Part shown: one piece after another, positions 35,742-43,963 of the stretch | Numbering within the stretch: position 1 is the stretch's first letter | Layout: every line of letters starts with the position of its first letter | Origin: Paracoccus saliphilus | GTDB taxonomy: Bacteria; Pseudomonadota; Alphaproteobacteria; Rhodobacterales; Rhodobacteraceae | Length of the DNA stretch: 64,000 nucleotides | Direction of reading: 5' to 3' | Assembly: GCF_028553805.1 (NCBI RefSeq) | Contig: NZ_CP067140.1 | Span: 3,658,001-3,722,000, forward strand | Program-made: the position numbers and the translations under genes | The notes under the pieces: model-generated | Database searches by the model: none | Told to the model about the DNA's origin: nothing | Seen by the model: the letters and a program-made list of their open reading frames with translations, nothing else

Positions 35742-36190
35742 CGGCGTTCCTCGAAGAATGATTGCAGCAGCTTACGGGATTCATCCGCACTGATTCCGTC
35801 ATATACCTGTGGCCGGTGATGGCATTGCGGATGGTCGAATACCCGCGCGCCATGCGCCACGCCTCCCATGCGGGAATCCTCTGCGCCGTAATACAGCGTC
35901 GCGATTCGGGCAGCCGAAATGGCCGCCGCGCACATCGGACAGGGCTCCAGCGTGACCCAAAGCGTATGACCGGGCAGGCGTTCGGAGCTAGCGGCGGCGC
36001 AGGCCAAGCGGATCGTCAGGATTTCCGCATGAGCGGTAGGGTCCGACAATTCCCGCGTGCGGTTCCCGGCGGCCGCGATCACCCGGCCATCTGGGGCGGT
36101 GATCACCGCGCCAACGGGCACTTCGCCACGTTCCGCTGCCGCCCGCGCTTCTGCCAGGGCCTGTGCCATATGGGATGTGAAACCGGCCAT
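35738..36190 (-). CDS. tadA: tRNA-specific adenosine deaminase TadA
   Basis: This 150-residue cytidine/deoxycytidylate deaminase-fold protein has the zinc site HAE (TAHAEILTIR) and PCPMCAAAI. TadA converts A34 to inosine in tRNA-Arg(ACG). The start at 36190 (MAGFTSHMAQAL) is preferred; an in-frame ATG at 36205 adds five residues. It is divergent from the pseudouridine synthase gene, as often seen in Rhodobacteraceae. Confidence 0.85.
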   Translation of the reverse strand: MAGFTSHMAQALAEARAAAERGEVPVGAVITAPDGRVIAAAGNRTRELSDPTAHAEILTIRLACAAASSERLPGHTLWVTLEPCPMCAAAISAARIATLYYGAEDSRMGGVAHGARVFDHPQCHHRPQVYDGISADESRKLLQSFFEERR

Positions 36191-36306
36191 ATCCGCTTGT
36201 CGCAAGCCGGGCTTGACGGCGCAAGCGGTGAAAGAACCTTCCTTGCTGGGAAGATTGCGCGTAGAAGGGCGTCTTTGCCACCGCAGAGATGCGCAGGAGA
36301 ACTTTC

Positions 36307-37608
36307 ATGACTGATACCCCAGACACCCCCAACAACAACAGTAAATCCTCTGGCGAGAGAATCGCCAAGGTGATGGCACGCGCAGGCGTGGCCAGCCGCC
36401 GCGAGGCAGAGAGGATGATCACGGAAGGCCGTGTCACCGTGAACGGGGACAAGATCACCAGCCCGGCGCTGGACGTATCGCCCTCGGACCGGATCATGGT
36501 TGACGGCAAGAAGCTGGACGAGCCGCAGGAAACCCGGCTCTGGCTCTATTACAAGCCGGTCGGGCTGGTCACTTCCGAAGCGGATGACAAGGGCCGCCAG
36601 ACCGTATTCGATGCGCTGCCCCGCGATCTGCCCAGGGTGATGACCATCGGCAGGCTGGACCTGAACTCCGAGGGGCTGCTGCTACTGACCAATGACGGCG
36701 AGTTGAAGCGGCAGCTTGAATTGCCCTCGACGGGCTGGCTGCGCCGCTATCGGGTGCGAGTGAATGGCACACCGAACGATCTGTCATTCGCGCCGTTGCG
36801 CCGGGGCGTGACCATTGATGGCGAGGAATTCGCACCGATGGAGATCAAGCTGGATAGTCAGCAAGGGGCCAATGCCTGGCTGACGGTGGGGATTCGCGAG
36901 GGCCGGAACCGCGAGATCAGGCGGGCCATGGCCCATATCGGTCTACAAGTGAACCGATTGATTCGCGTAGGTTACGGTCCGTTCCGCCTGACCGGCATGG
37001 AGAAGAACCAGGTGACCGAGATCAAGCGCCGCGTCCTGCGCGACCAGCTTGGCGGCCTGATGACCGGCGAAGCCTCCGAGAAAGAGCGCGAAATGCGGCC
37101 ACGTGGCGCCGAAGCCGCACGCCATGCACCGGGAAAACGAGACGAGCGTGGCGAAGGCCGCCCATTCCGTGGCGATGACTGGGCTCCCCGCCGGGCGGAT
37201 GGCAAGGGCGGTGCGCCTCGCAAGTTCGGCACCGGACCAAAACAGGACCGAGATCGTCCGGCGCGGGGCGACAAGCCTTGGGACAAGAGGGAACGGCCAA
37301 GTGAGCCCCGCGCCGGTGATAGCGCGGCGGGCGATCGCCCGAAGCGCAGCTTTGGCGCAAAGCCCGGCGGTGGGCAGGGCGCGCGCGACTTTTCCGGCAA
37401 GCCGGGTTTCAAGGGCCAACGCAATGCGGGCAGGGGCGATAGCGATGGCGGAAAATCATTCGGCGGAAAACCGGCCGGGCGTCCCGCTGGAAAGCCATTT
37501 GGCGCGAAGCCTGGCGGACGACCTGCAGGAAAACCATTCGGTGGTAAACCTGGGGGCAAGCCGGGCGGGCGCCCATCCGGGAAACCGCGCGGCGGGCCAA
37601 GGGGTTAA
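36307..37608 (+). CDS. rluB: Ribosomal large-subunit pseudouridine synthase (RluB type) with long basic tail
   Basis: The N-terminal S4 domain (RIAKVMARAGVASRREAE) is followed by the RsuA/RluB/RluE catalytic domain with GRLDLNSEGLLLLTNDG (catalytic Asp) and GRNREIRRAMAHIG. These enzymes modify U2605-type positions in 23S rRNA. AGGAGA precedes the ATG at 36307. The last 170 or so of 433 residues are a low-complexity, Gly/Lys/Arg/Pro-rich tail with repeats such as KPFGAKPGGRPAG and KPFGGKPGGKPGG, likely an RNA-binding extension. A terminator follows. Confidence 0.85.
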   Translation: MTDTPDTPNNNSKSSGERIAKVMARAGVASRREAERMITEGRVTVNGDKITSPALDVSPSDRIMVDGKKLDEPQETRLWLYYKPVGLVTSEADDKGRQTVFDALPRDLPRVMTIGRLDLNSEGLLLLTNDGELKRQLELPSTGWLRRYRVRVNGTPNDLSFAPLRRGVTIDGEEFAPMEIKLDSQQGANAWLTVGIREGRNREIRRAMAHIGLQVNRLIRVGYGPFRLTGMEKNQVTEIKRRVLRDQLGGLMTGEASEKEREMRPRGAEAARHAPGKRDERGEGRPFRGDDWAPRRADGKGGAPRKFGTGPKQDRDRPARGDKPWDKRERPSEPRAGDSAAGDRPKRSFGAKPGGGQGARDFSGKPGFKGQRNAGRGDSDGGKSFGGKPAGRPAGKPFGAKPGGRPAGKPFGGKPGGKPGGRPSGKPRGGPRG

Positions 37609-37632
37609 GGGCCGGAACCGAAGCAAGTGGAG

Positions 37633-37653
37633 GGGCGCGCAAGCGCCCTTTTT
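37633..37653. terminator. Terminator between rluB and hemP
   Basis: gggcgc-gcaa-gcgccc followed by five T's (37649-37653). It ends rluB transcription. The hemP stop codon lies in the T-run on the other strand, so the convergent genes share it. Confidence 0.8.
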
Positions 37654-37828
37654 ACTTGGTCAGGATCAGCTTGCCGGCGCGGGTGATGCGCAGCTGGTAA
37701 ACCTGCTCATCCAGCACGATCAGCGCCTGGTTTCCGCCACGAGTCAGCTCGTTGGCGTCATGCTGCGGCATTCGGGCCAGAACGCTGGCTCCGGGGCGGG
37801 CAAAATCGGCAGGGCGCGTCGCTGTCAT
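37652..37828 (-). CDS. hemP: Hemin uptake protein HemP
   Basis: This 58-residue protein ends LIVLDEQVYQLRITRAGKLI followed by LTK, the HemP family signature (x-x-I-x-H-x-x-x-Y-x-LR-x-T-x-x-GKLILTK). HemP is a small cytoplasmic protein tied to haem/iron uptake, in some species acting as a regulator of haem receptor genes. The ATG at 37828 follows GAGG; an in-frame ATG at 37840 is poorer. The upstream strand has ttgaca about 55 bases before the start. Iron control is expected from the family, but I cannot define a Fur or Irr box. Confidence 0.8.
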   Translation of the reverse strand: MTATRPADFARPGASVLARMPQHDANELTRGGNQALIVLDEQVYQLRITRAGKLILTK

Positions 37829-37959
37829 GGTCAGCCTCATTCCTGAAAGGTTGCTTCCATCTAAAGCTGACTAATTTACTTGGTAATGTCAAACAAAAAG
37901 AGTCGGGATTAAAATCTGCGGCAATATCAGTTGAGTGACATCGCCGCAGAAGCCGTGAA

Positions 37960-39027
37960 TCACTCGGTTTCTGTCAGGCAATCAGCGATTGTGTTGCCCA
38001 TGTTTTGCAGCAGATTTCCGTAAAGCGCCGTACCGGCCTCCAGACCACGGCCAGCCGGGTCCAACTCGCCGCCAATCCGGACATTGCTACCCTCGGTCGC
38101 GCTGTCGATCAACGCTGGATCATGGCCATATTCGGGGAAGGCGCATTTGGCCCCTGATTCGGCGATCCGGCTGGATACGTCTTTCAGGCGCGCGGCAGAA
38201 GGCGAAGATGCATCCCCGAGCGATACGGAAATTCCCGGCTGCAGGCCGAAGTGATTGGTGAAATAGCCATAGGCATCGTGGAAAACGACGAAGCTTTGCG
38301 CTTGGACCGGTTCAAGCCGGGCGGTGATCTCTTGCTCCAGAGCCTCGATCTCGCGGATGGCAGCTTCGGCATTCGCCGCATAAGTCTCGGCGTTATCGGG
38401 ATCGCGGGCCGCCAGAGCTTCGGCGATGGAACTCAGCCAAAGCTGGGCATTCGCAGGGTCAAGCCAGGCATGCGGGTCAATGCCGTCATGGTCATGCCCC
38501 TCGTGCCCTTCATGCTCGTCATGACCTTCATGCGCCTCGTGCTCGCCATGCTCTTCACCGGCATGATCGTGATCATGGCCGTGTTCGTCTTCGGCATGCT
38601 CGTCTTCCGCATGGTTCCCGTGGCCGTGGTCATGCCCGTCCGCGTGTTCTTCTCCATGCTCATGTGCGTGGTCATGATCGCCATGCTCTGCTCCGAATTC
38701 CTGAACATGCGTGCCAGGCACGTTCAGCAGCGCAATCGCCTCTCCGTCGCCAAAGTTCTCGACGGTGCGCTCAAGCCACGGGGTCAGTTCGGGACCAATC
38801 CAGACCAGCAGATCCGCGGATTGCAGCCCCCGCGCATCGGAAGGGCGAAGCTGGAAATGATGCGGATCGGCGCCCTCGCCAATCAGAACCCGCACCTCGC
38901 CAAGATCTCCCATAACCTGCTGGACAAGCGATCCGGTAGTCGGAATATCGGTGACGACCTGCGGCGGTTCTGCAAAGGCAGGGGCAGCGAACAGCGTCAA
39001 TATCGCTGTGGATGTGGTCAGGCGCAT
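37960..39027 (-). CDS. znuA: Zinc ABC transporter substrate-binding protein ZnuA
   Basis: This 355-residue periplasmic protein has a signal peptide (cleaved near AFAEP) and the cluster 9 metal-binding fold. Ligands are expected at GADPHHFQLRP, DPHAWLDP and FHDAYGY. Between them lies a loop of about 75 residues very rich in His, Asp and Glu (for example HDHAHEHGEEHADGHDHGHG), typical of zinc-specific ZnuA and longer than usual. It is divergent from zur-znuC-znuB across Zur boxes. Confidence 0.9.
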   Translation of the reverse strand: MRLTTSTAILTLFAAPAFAEPPQVVTDIPTTGSLVQQVMGDLGEVRVLIGEGADPHHFQLRPSDARGLQSADLLVWIGPELTPWLERTVENFGDGEAIALLNVPGTHVQEFGAEHGDHDHAHEHGEEHADGHDHGHGNHAEDEHAEDEHGHDHDHAGEEHGEHEAHEGHDEHEGHEGHDHDGIDPHAWLDPANAQLWLSSIAEALAARDPDNAETYAANAEAAIREIEALEQEITARLEPVQAQSFVVFHDAYGYFTNHFGLQPGISVSLGDASSPSAARLKDVSSRIAESGAKCAFPEYGHDPALIDSATEGSNVRIGGELDPAGRGLEAGTALYGNLLQNMGNTIADCLTETE

Positions 39028-39078
39028 GATAACTTCCTCGATCAGTTGCGGGCCGTGTTGCGGGCGCAGCTCATCTCA

Positions 39079-39120
39079 TGTTATGTAATAACAAGTCAAG
39101 CAATCTGTAATAAGGTAACA
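39079..39120. promoter_or_regulatory. Zur boxes between znuA and zur
   Basis: TGTTATGTAATAACA (39079-39093) is a dyad with perfect 6-base arms. tgtaataaggtaaca (39106-39120) is a weaker copy ending just before the zur start. The 27-base repeat distance and the AT-rich dyad fit alphaproteobacterial Zur operators, so zinc-loaded Zur would repress both directions. Confidence 0.7.
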
Positions 39121-39122
39121 AA

Positions 39123-39617
39123 TTGCACGGAGAATCAGATCACGGCGAGGCTTTCGCCCCTCACGACCATGCGGCCTGCCAGTCACGCGCCCTGGTTGAA
39201 GCCGAGGAACGGCTGAGTCGGCAGGGCGCTCGCATGACACCTGTCCGGCGGCGCACATTGGAAATCCTGCTCGAGGCGCATCGCGCCATGGGCGCCTACG
39301 AGGTGCTGGACCGGCTCGCGGATGACGGTTTCGGCCGCCAGCCCCCGGTCGCCTATCGGGCCTTGGAATTCCTTGTCGAGCACGGGCTGGCGCATCGCCT
39401 GCAACGGCTCAACGCCTTCGCCGCCTGCCTGCATCCGGGAGAGGATCACGCCCCAGTCTTCCTGATCTGCCGCGAATGCGACAAGGTGGCAGAAACCAAC
39501 GCTCCGGCGGTCCGCAGGGAATTGCATGCCGCGGCAGGCGTGCAGGGTTTCAAGGTCGAGCGCGCGACGATAGAGGCGCTCGGGCTATGCCCCGTCTGCG
39601 CCGAGGGGCGGGAATGA
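39123..39617 (+). CDS. zur: Zinc uptake regulator Zur (Fur family)
   Basis: This 164-residue Fur-family repressor has winged-helix TPVRRRTLEILLEAHRAMGAY, then PPVAYRALEFLVEHG. Structural zinc cysteines are in CRECDKV and CPVCAEG, and a His-rich sensing region spans CLHPGEDHAP. The start is probably a TTG at 39123, seven bases after AAGG, since no ATG gives the full N-terminus. The stop overlaps the znuC start (ATGA). Confidence 0.85.
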   Translation: MHGESDHGEAFAPHDHAACQSRALVEAEERLSRQGARMTPVRRRTLEILLEAHRAMGAYEVLDRLADDGFGRQPPVAYRALEFLVEHGLAHRLQRLNAFAACLHPGEDHAPVFLICRECDKVAETNAPAVRRELHAAAGVQGFKVERATIEALGLCPVCAEGRE

Positions 39618-40348
39618 CCGCCCTGATCACCTCGGAAAAACTCACCATCCACCGCCCCGGCACAAGCGAGCCGGTGCTGCATGACATCGATTTCCGCATC
39701 GCTCCGGGCGAGATCGTAACCGTAGTCGGTCCGAACGGCTCGGGGAAATCCTCGCTGATCCGGGCGCTGCTGGGTCATATGCCTTTGGTTTCCGGCGCGA
39801 TTACCCGAAGCAAGGCGCTGCGCATCGGCTATGTCCCGCAGCAGGTTCAACTGGACCGCACCATTCCCATGACCGTCCGGCGTTTCCTGTCGCTGCCGCA
39901 TTGGGTCGGGGCCGGGAGCATCGCCAATGCCCTGGCGCGAACCGGTGTCGCCGGTCTGGAGGCACGGCAACTGACCGAGCTTTCCGGCGGGCAGTTCCAG
40001 CGCGTCCTGTTGGCGCGCGCGCTGCTGCATGATCCGCAGCTCCTGGTGCTGGACGAGCCGACGCAGGGGTTGGACCAGCCCGGTATGGTTGCCTTCTACA
40101 AGTTGATCGAGGATGTGCGGAACCAGACCGGCGCGGCCGTGCTGATGGTCAGTCACGACCTGCTGGTGGTCATGCGTTCCTCGGACCGCGTGATCTGTCT
40201 GAACGGTCATATCTGCTGCGAAGGGACGCCGCAGGACGTTGGCAATGCCCCTGAATACCGTGCACTGTTCGGCACCGAGGCACGGGGCACATTGGCTCTC
40301 TATCGCCATCACCACGATCACGACCATGACTGCCCCGATCATGAGTAA
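39614..40348 (+). CDS. znuC: Zinc ABC transporter ATP-binding protein ZnuC
   Basis: This 244-residue ATPase has Walker A GPNGSGKSS, signature LSGGQFQRVLLARALL and Walker B LLVLDEPTQGLD. The His-rich C-terminus (HHHDHDHDCPDH) may hold zinc and is typical of ZnuC. It energises ZnuB/ZnuA zinc import. Confidence 0.9.
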   Translation: MTALITSEKLTIHRPGTSEPVLHDIDFRIAPGEIVTVVGPNGSGKSSLIRALLGHMPLVSGAITRSKALRIGYVPQQVQLDRTIPMTVRRFLSLPHWVGAGSIANALARTGVAGLEARQLTELSGGQFQRVLLARALLHDPQLLVLDEPTQGLDQPGMVAFYKLIEDVRNQTGAAVLMVSHDLLVVMRSSDRVICLNGHICCEGTPQDVGNAPEYRALFGTEARGTLALYRHHHDHDHDCPDHE

Positions 40349-40372
40349 GCCCCGCCAAGGACCGGAAACAGG

Positions 40373-41155
40373 ATGCTGGACGACTTTCTGACACGCGCAA
40401 TTCTCGCAGGGCTGGGGCTGGCACTGGTGGCCGGGCCGCTCGGCAGCTTCGTGGTATGGCGGCGGATGGCCTATTTCGGCGATTCGACCGCCCATGCCGC
40501 GATCCTGGGCGTCGCGCTCGCCCTTGCCTTCGACCTGTCGATCTATGCCGGGACGATTACCGTCGCGCTTGCCGTGGCGGTGCTGGTCACAGCGCTCACC
40601 GCGCGCGGACAGGCGATGGACACGGTACTTGGGGTAATCGCCCATTCGGCGCTAGCCTTCGGGCTGGTCGCGATCAGCTTCGTTCCTGCGGCGCGGGTCG
40701 ACCTGGCCAGCTACCTGTTCGGAGATATCCTGGCCGTCGGCCGTATGGACCTGGTCTGGATATGGGCAGGCGCGCTGTCGGTGCTGGCCCTGTTGATCTG
40801 GCGCTGGCAAAAGTTGGTCACGGCCTCGGTCAACGAGGAGCTGGCGATGGCGGCTGGAATCGATCCTCGGCTGGAGCGCCTGGCGCTGTCGATCGCGCTG
40901 GCCCTGGTGGTGGCCATCGCGATTCGAATCGTGGGTTCGCTGCTGATTTCGGCCATGCTGATCATCCCGGCGGCAACGGCTCGCCGATTTGCGGCCACCC
41001 CCGAGCGAATGGCCGCCATCGCCTCGATTCTTGCCGGATCATCGGTCCTGGCAGGGCTGATGGCCAGCCTCTATCTCGATAGCCCCGCCGGGCCCTCGAT
41101 TGTTGCCGCCGCAACCGTATTTTTTGTGTTTGCGCAGGGGGTTCGTACCAGATAG
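40373..41155 (+). CDS. znuB: Zinc ABC transporter permease ZnuB
   Basis: This 260-residue ABC-3 family permease has about eight hydrophobic segments and the start LGSFVVWRRMAYFGDSTAHAA that is characteristic of ZnuB/MntB. It begins 24 bases after znuC. Bases 41156-41355 downstream hold no gene, only a possible promoter for the small gene at 41356. Confidence 0.9.
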   Translation: MLDDFLTRAILAGLGLALVAGPLGSFVVWRRMAYFGDSTAHAAILGVALALAFDLSIYAGTITVALAVAVLVTALTARGQAMDTVLGVIAHSALAFGLVAISFVPAARVDLASYLFGDILAVGRMDLVWIWAGALSVLALLIWRWQKLVTASVNEELAMAAGIDPRLERLALSIALALVVAIAIRIVGSLLISAMLIIPAATARRFAATPERMAAIASILAGSSVLAGLMASLYLDSPAGPSIVAAATVFFVFAQGVRTR

Positions 41156-41355
41156 TGCATAATGGCAACATTTTTCCGGGATGTCGCCGGATGTCTGGAA
41201 CCGACCCGCGATTTAAGTGTTGGCCAATATGCAACAGTGGGTGCAAGCCCGCGCAGGTGAAGCAGTAATGTTGCTTTTCAACTGCGTAGGATTGTGTAAC
41301 TGTCGCCTCGATGTTGCCGGAGACGGCAGCCTTCAAAACGAAACGGAGCATGATC

Positions 41356-41559
41356 ATGACCAAATTCGCTACTTTCGCTGCCGCTCTCGGCCTGACCGCT
41401 ACTTCCGCTCTGGCCGGTGGCTATGTTGCCCCCGTCGTCGACGTCGAGCCTGTCGTTGTCGAAGAACAAGCTGCTTCCTCGAACGCCGGCCTGGTTGTTC
41501 CCGCCCTGCTTCTGCTGGGTGTGATCGCTGCCGTCGCTTCGGACGATGACGACAGCTGA
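41356..41559 (+). CDS. Small exported hydrophobic protein
   Basis: This 67-residue protein has signal peptide MTKFATFAAALGLTATSALAG, a valine/proline/glutamate-rich segment, a C-terminal hydrophobic stretch (LVVPALLLLGVIAAVA) and an acidic end SDDDDS. Similar tiny secreted proteins are common in Rhodobacteraceae but have no known role. The ATG at 41356 is 7 bases after GGAG. Its own terminator follows, so it is probably a well expressed single gene. Confidence 0.7.
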   Translation: MTKFATFAAALGLTATSALAGGYVAPVVDVEPVVVEEQAASSNAGLVVPALLLLGVIAAVASDDDDS

Positions 41560-41596
41560 TTTCGAAGCGGATCGGAAATAACCGATCTGTTTTCAG

Positions 41597-41625
41597 GGGC
41601 TGACCTTTTGGTCAGCCCTTTTCTT
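41597..41625 (+). terminator. Rho-independent terminator
   Basis: gggctgacc-tttt-ggtcagccc (41597-41618) followed by ttttcttttt. A 9-bp perfect stem and T-run, 37 bases after the small exported gene. Confidence 0.9.
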
Positions 41626-41654
41626 TTTGCCACATCGTGGAAGAGCGACGGCGA

Positions 41655-41900
41655 AATGCCGGCTTGAATTGCGCGCATTTTCGTGACGCGAGGATGGACA
41701 TTTGCTTCTCGGACCCCGGTTTCGAGGTCGATCTCTACGTGCTGGCCGATGTTCGGACGATGGCGAAGATTTGGATTGGCAAGGACATTCTGGGACGCGC
41801 CCTGGACGCGGAAGACGTGGTTCTGCATGGCAATGTCGAGATGCGCTGCAGCTTCGGTCAGGCACTTCAGCTTTCGCCGATTGTCGAGGCGAACAGACAG
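41655..41900 (+). pseudogene. HxlR-type regulator C-terminal remnant
   Basis: The frame contains ICFSDPGFEVDLYVLADVRT, then IWIGKDILGRALDAEDVVLHG. This matches the SCP2-like C-terminal domain found after the HxlR winged helix in some regulators. No HTH is encoded upstream (the terminator at 41597 is there) and the end is ragged. Bases 41900-42240 hold nothing I can name. Confidence 0.5.
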
Positions 41901-42243
41901 CCGCTACGTCTTCAACCTGCCTAACGGCCAATGATCGTATAAATTCCTGCCGTGATACCCTCCGACATGACCGTCCTCCTTTATGGATCATCGCAGATCC
42001 ACCTCGGCACAGTCATGCCGTCAGGGGGCGGTCACATCATCAAAGTCCAACAAGACTGTCGACAGGTCGAGCGGATGTCGCAACCATATGGCAGATATCC
42101 CGAATTTCTCGGGCACCCGATGTGCTCAGCCGAAACAAAACAGCACGACGCGATAGAGTAGTGATGCGTGATAGTTTGTGTCTCATGGTTCGGTCGTTTC
42201 ATCAGTCGGGCGATGACTAGTCCAGTCAACCGCCCTTGTGAAG

Positions 42244-42288
42244 ACAGGTCCACCCGCCCCGGAAACCTGGGGCGGGTGGACCTGTTTT
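42244..42288. other. Orphan 17-bp perfect hairpin with T-run
   Basis: acaggtccacccgcccc (42244-42260) and ggggcgggtggacctgt (42269-42285) pair perfectly around an 8-base loop, followed by tttta. This is the form of a very strong terminator, but no gene ends upstream. It may finish an unseen RNA or be part of a mobile remnant. Confidence 0.7.
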
Positions 42289-42380
42289 ATCAGACGAGCG
42301 CATCGCCAAAGAAGTGTGCTGGTGGACGCGACAATCTGCAGGACACATGCCGATATGCCCGCTCCAAAAGGGGGCTTGAA

Positions 42381-42791
42381 GCTGCCGGCATCGGTCGCTC
42401 CAAAGGTGGCTTGACCACGAAGATCCACGCGGTGGTGGATGCCCTGGGCCTGCCGGTCCGGTTCACCATCACGCCCAGACACTGGGGCGATTGTCCGCAG
42501 GCGCAAGGCTTGATTGACGGGCTGTCCGGCGTGGGCCATGTCATCATGGATGCCGATTATCTTCGCGACTTCATCGCAGATGAACTTGACGCAACCGCTC
42601 ATATCAAGCGCAACCCAACCCGGCGTGAAGATCGCCCCATTGACTGGACCCTCTATAAGGAGAGGCATTTGATTGAATGTTTTTTCAATCGGATCAAACG
42701 GTTCAGAAGGATTGCCCTGCGCTGTGAAAAGACCATCTCCTCATTCAAGGCATCCGTCGATCTGGCCTGCGCAATGGCATGGCTCGTATAA
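42381..42791 (+). mobile_element. IS5-family transposase 3' remnant
   Basis: The frame reads AAGIGRSKGGLTTKIHAVVD, then ITPRHWGDCPQAQGLIDG and RHLIECFFNRIKRFRRIA, the C-terminal DDE half of an IS5 transposase. The N-terminal half is missing, and the second Asp region looks shortened (VIMDADYLRDF). Inactive. Confidence 0.8.
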
Positions 42792-43072
42792 ATGCAGACG
42801 ACACCTAGCTCGTTTTCCTTCTTTCTTCTGAGTCATTGTCGCTCACTCGGCGTGGTTCAACGCGGTCTTCAGCACTGCCATCGCGCCGCGATTGTATTCC
42901 GCGACCGTGGACAGATACGCGTCGACTCGCGGAGCGGGTTTGATTTGAGGAGACTCCGGTACCGGACCCGTATTGGGCCAGCCGTGTCATCTCAGTGCCA
43001 TAGGTGGCAAGGCCCCCTTGCCGCAACGCCGCAAGGGGGATCAGGGGGGCTTCGCTTGGTGGCGAGGTCAAA
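42792..43072 (-). other. Gap with a possible gene remnant
   Basis: Leftward, two frames give YGTEMTRLAQYGSGTG and then PAPRVDAYLSTVAEYNRGAM, ending NHAE and a stop. It looks like the degraded end of a gene but I do not recognise it. The sequence next to the IS5 remnant is otherwise featureless. Confidence 0.25.
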
Positions 43073-43885
43073 TCAAATCCTCACCGGCAGCTCTGCCCGG
43101 TAGGCTGAACGGAGTATCTCCCTGAAATCGCTTGGAACTGGTAGGTCAACAGTTCCGATGGTGCTGACTGGAACACAGGGTGTCCAGGAATTCATGAGCG
43201 CGGCACCGGAAAACTGTTTGATATCTGCCAAGTCAATTTCCCTAGTCTCGGATCGGACACCGGTTTTCGCAATCTGCCGCTCAATAATCTGCATGGTAAT
43301 GCCTTTAAGAATATCGGCCTTGGGCCAGATAATGGAATTGCCGTCCCAGAATGCCAGGTTCCAGATGGTCGCCTCGCCAATTCGCCCCTGTTCGTCGATG
43401 AAGGCAGCATCATCGAATCCCTTTTCGGCTGCCTGGCGCAGGGAATAGGTCTTCATCGATTCCCCGACATGCTTGAGGTCGGCCAAGGAACGTTGGTGTT
43501 TCACGACGCCCAAGGTAAGTGGACCAGCGGGGCCGGAGGACGCCGGGAAGGTTCTCACTAGGATTGCGGGATCGTTTGATGCTCCGTGAGTCGTGAACTC
43601 TCCACTGCGCGAAAACACGGTCGCCGTCAGGGACAGGTCCGATGGCCCGGCCTCGACCGCCGCGCGCAAGAAGTCCCGGATATCCGTATCGGCATGAGCC
43701 TTCCCAAACATGGCCATGGAAGCCGAGCGAAGCCTGTCCAAATGCAGATCGAGGCCCCGGACCTTGCCTTCGCGGATTTGCATCGCGGTGAAATGCGCAA
43801 ATCCTGCGAATGCCAGCGGTGCCAGATCCTGTGCCGAAGCCTCGTGCCCATCAAGCATGGTTACGAACGAAGAAACCTTTTGCAT
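43073..43885 (-). CDS. Class IV PLP-dependent aminotransferase-like protein
   Basis: This 270-residue fold-type IV protein has the Schiff-base lysine in GESMKTYSLRQA (Lys145) and FIDEQGRIGEATIWNLAFWDG with the conserved E and N of branched-chain aminotransferase/aminodeoxychorismate lyase enzymes. Which substrate it uses is not visible. The ATG at 43885 follows GAGGAG, which is buried in a hairpin. The divergent MerR gene and a MerR-type promoter lie upstream. Confidence 0.8.
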   Translation of the reverse strand: MQKVSSFVTMLDGHEASAQDLAPLAFAGFAHFTAMQIREGKVRGLDLHLDRLRSASMAMFGKAHADTDIRDFLRAAVEAGPSDLSLTATVFSRSGEFTTHGASNDPAILVRTFPASSGPAGPLTLGVVKHQRSLADLKHVGESMKTYSLRQAAEKGFDDAAFIDEQGRIGEATIWNLAFWDGNSIIWPKADILKGITMQIIERQIAKTGVRSETREIDLADIKQFSGAALMNSWTPCVPVSTIGTVDLPVPSDFREILRSAYRAELPVRI

Positions 43886-43891
43886 GTGTTT

Positions 43892-43919
43892 GCTCCTCAA
43901 GTGTTTCAGGTTGAGGAGC
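43892..43919 (-). promoter_or_regulatory. Hairpin covering the ribosome binding site of the aminotransferase gene
   Basis: gctcctcaa (43892-43900) and ttgaggagc (43911-43919) are perfect 9-base inverted repeats with a 10-base loop. On the minus-strand mRNA the second arm contains the GAGGAG Shine-Dalgarno, seven bases before the ATG, so the fold would block translation. A DNA operator reading is also possible. Confidence 0.6.
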
Positions 43920-43923
43920 GCGG

Positions 43924-43954
43924 GTATAGACTATGACAGCACTGTGAGGGTCAA
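43924..43954 (-). promoter_or_regulatory. MerR-type promoter (19-bp spacer)
   Basis: On the minus strand, TTGACC (43954-43949) and CTATAC (43929-43924) are separated by 19 bases, the long spacer that MerR-family activators act on. ACAG-TG-CTGT is the dyad in the spacer. It faces the aminotransferase gene and overlaps the region just upstream of merR. Confidence 0.7.
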
Positions 43955-43963
43955 GGATGAAAT

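Noticed and set aside
37103..37846. Plus-strand open frame over the rluB tail
   Set aside because: It is a +1 frame of the low-complexity tail, an expected artefact of repetitive GC-rich codons.
38450..38720. Possible CRISPR-like short repeats
   Set aside because: The repeated cat/gac units encode the His/Asp-rich ZnuA loop; there are no regular spacers. I saw no CRISPR array anywhere in the window.
38251..39216. Plus-strand open frame of 321 codons with a hydrophobic Met/Val run
   Set aside because: It is the shadow of the His-rich znuA loop read backwards (cat codons become atg), not a membrane protein.
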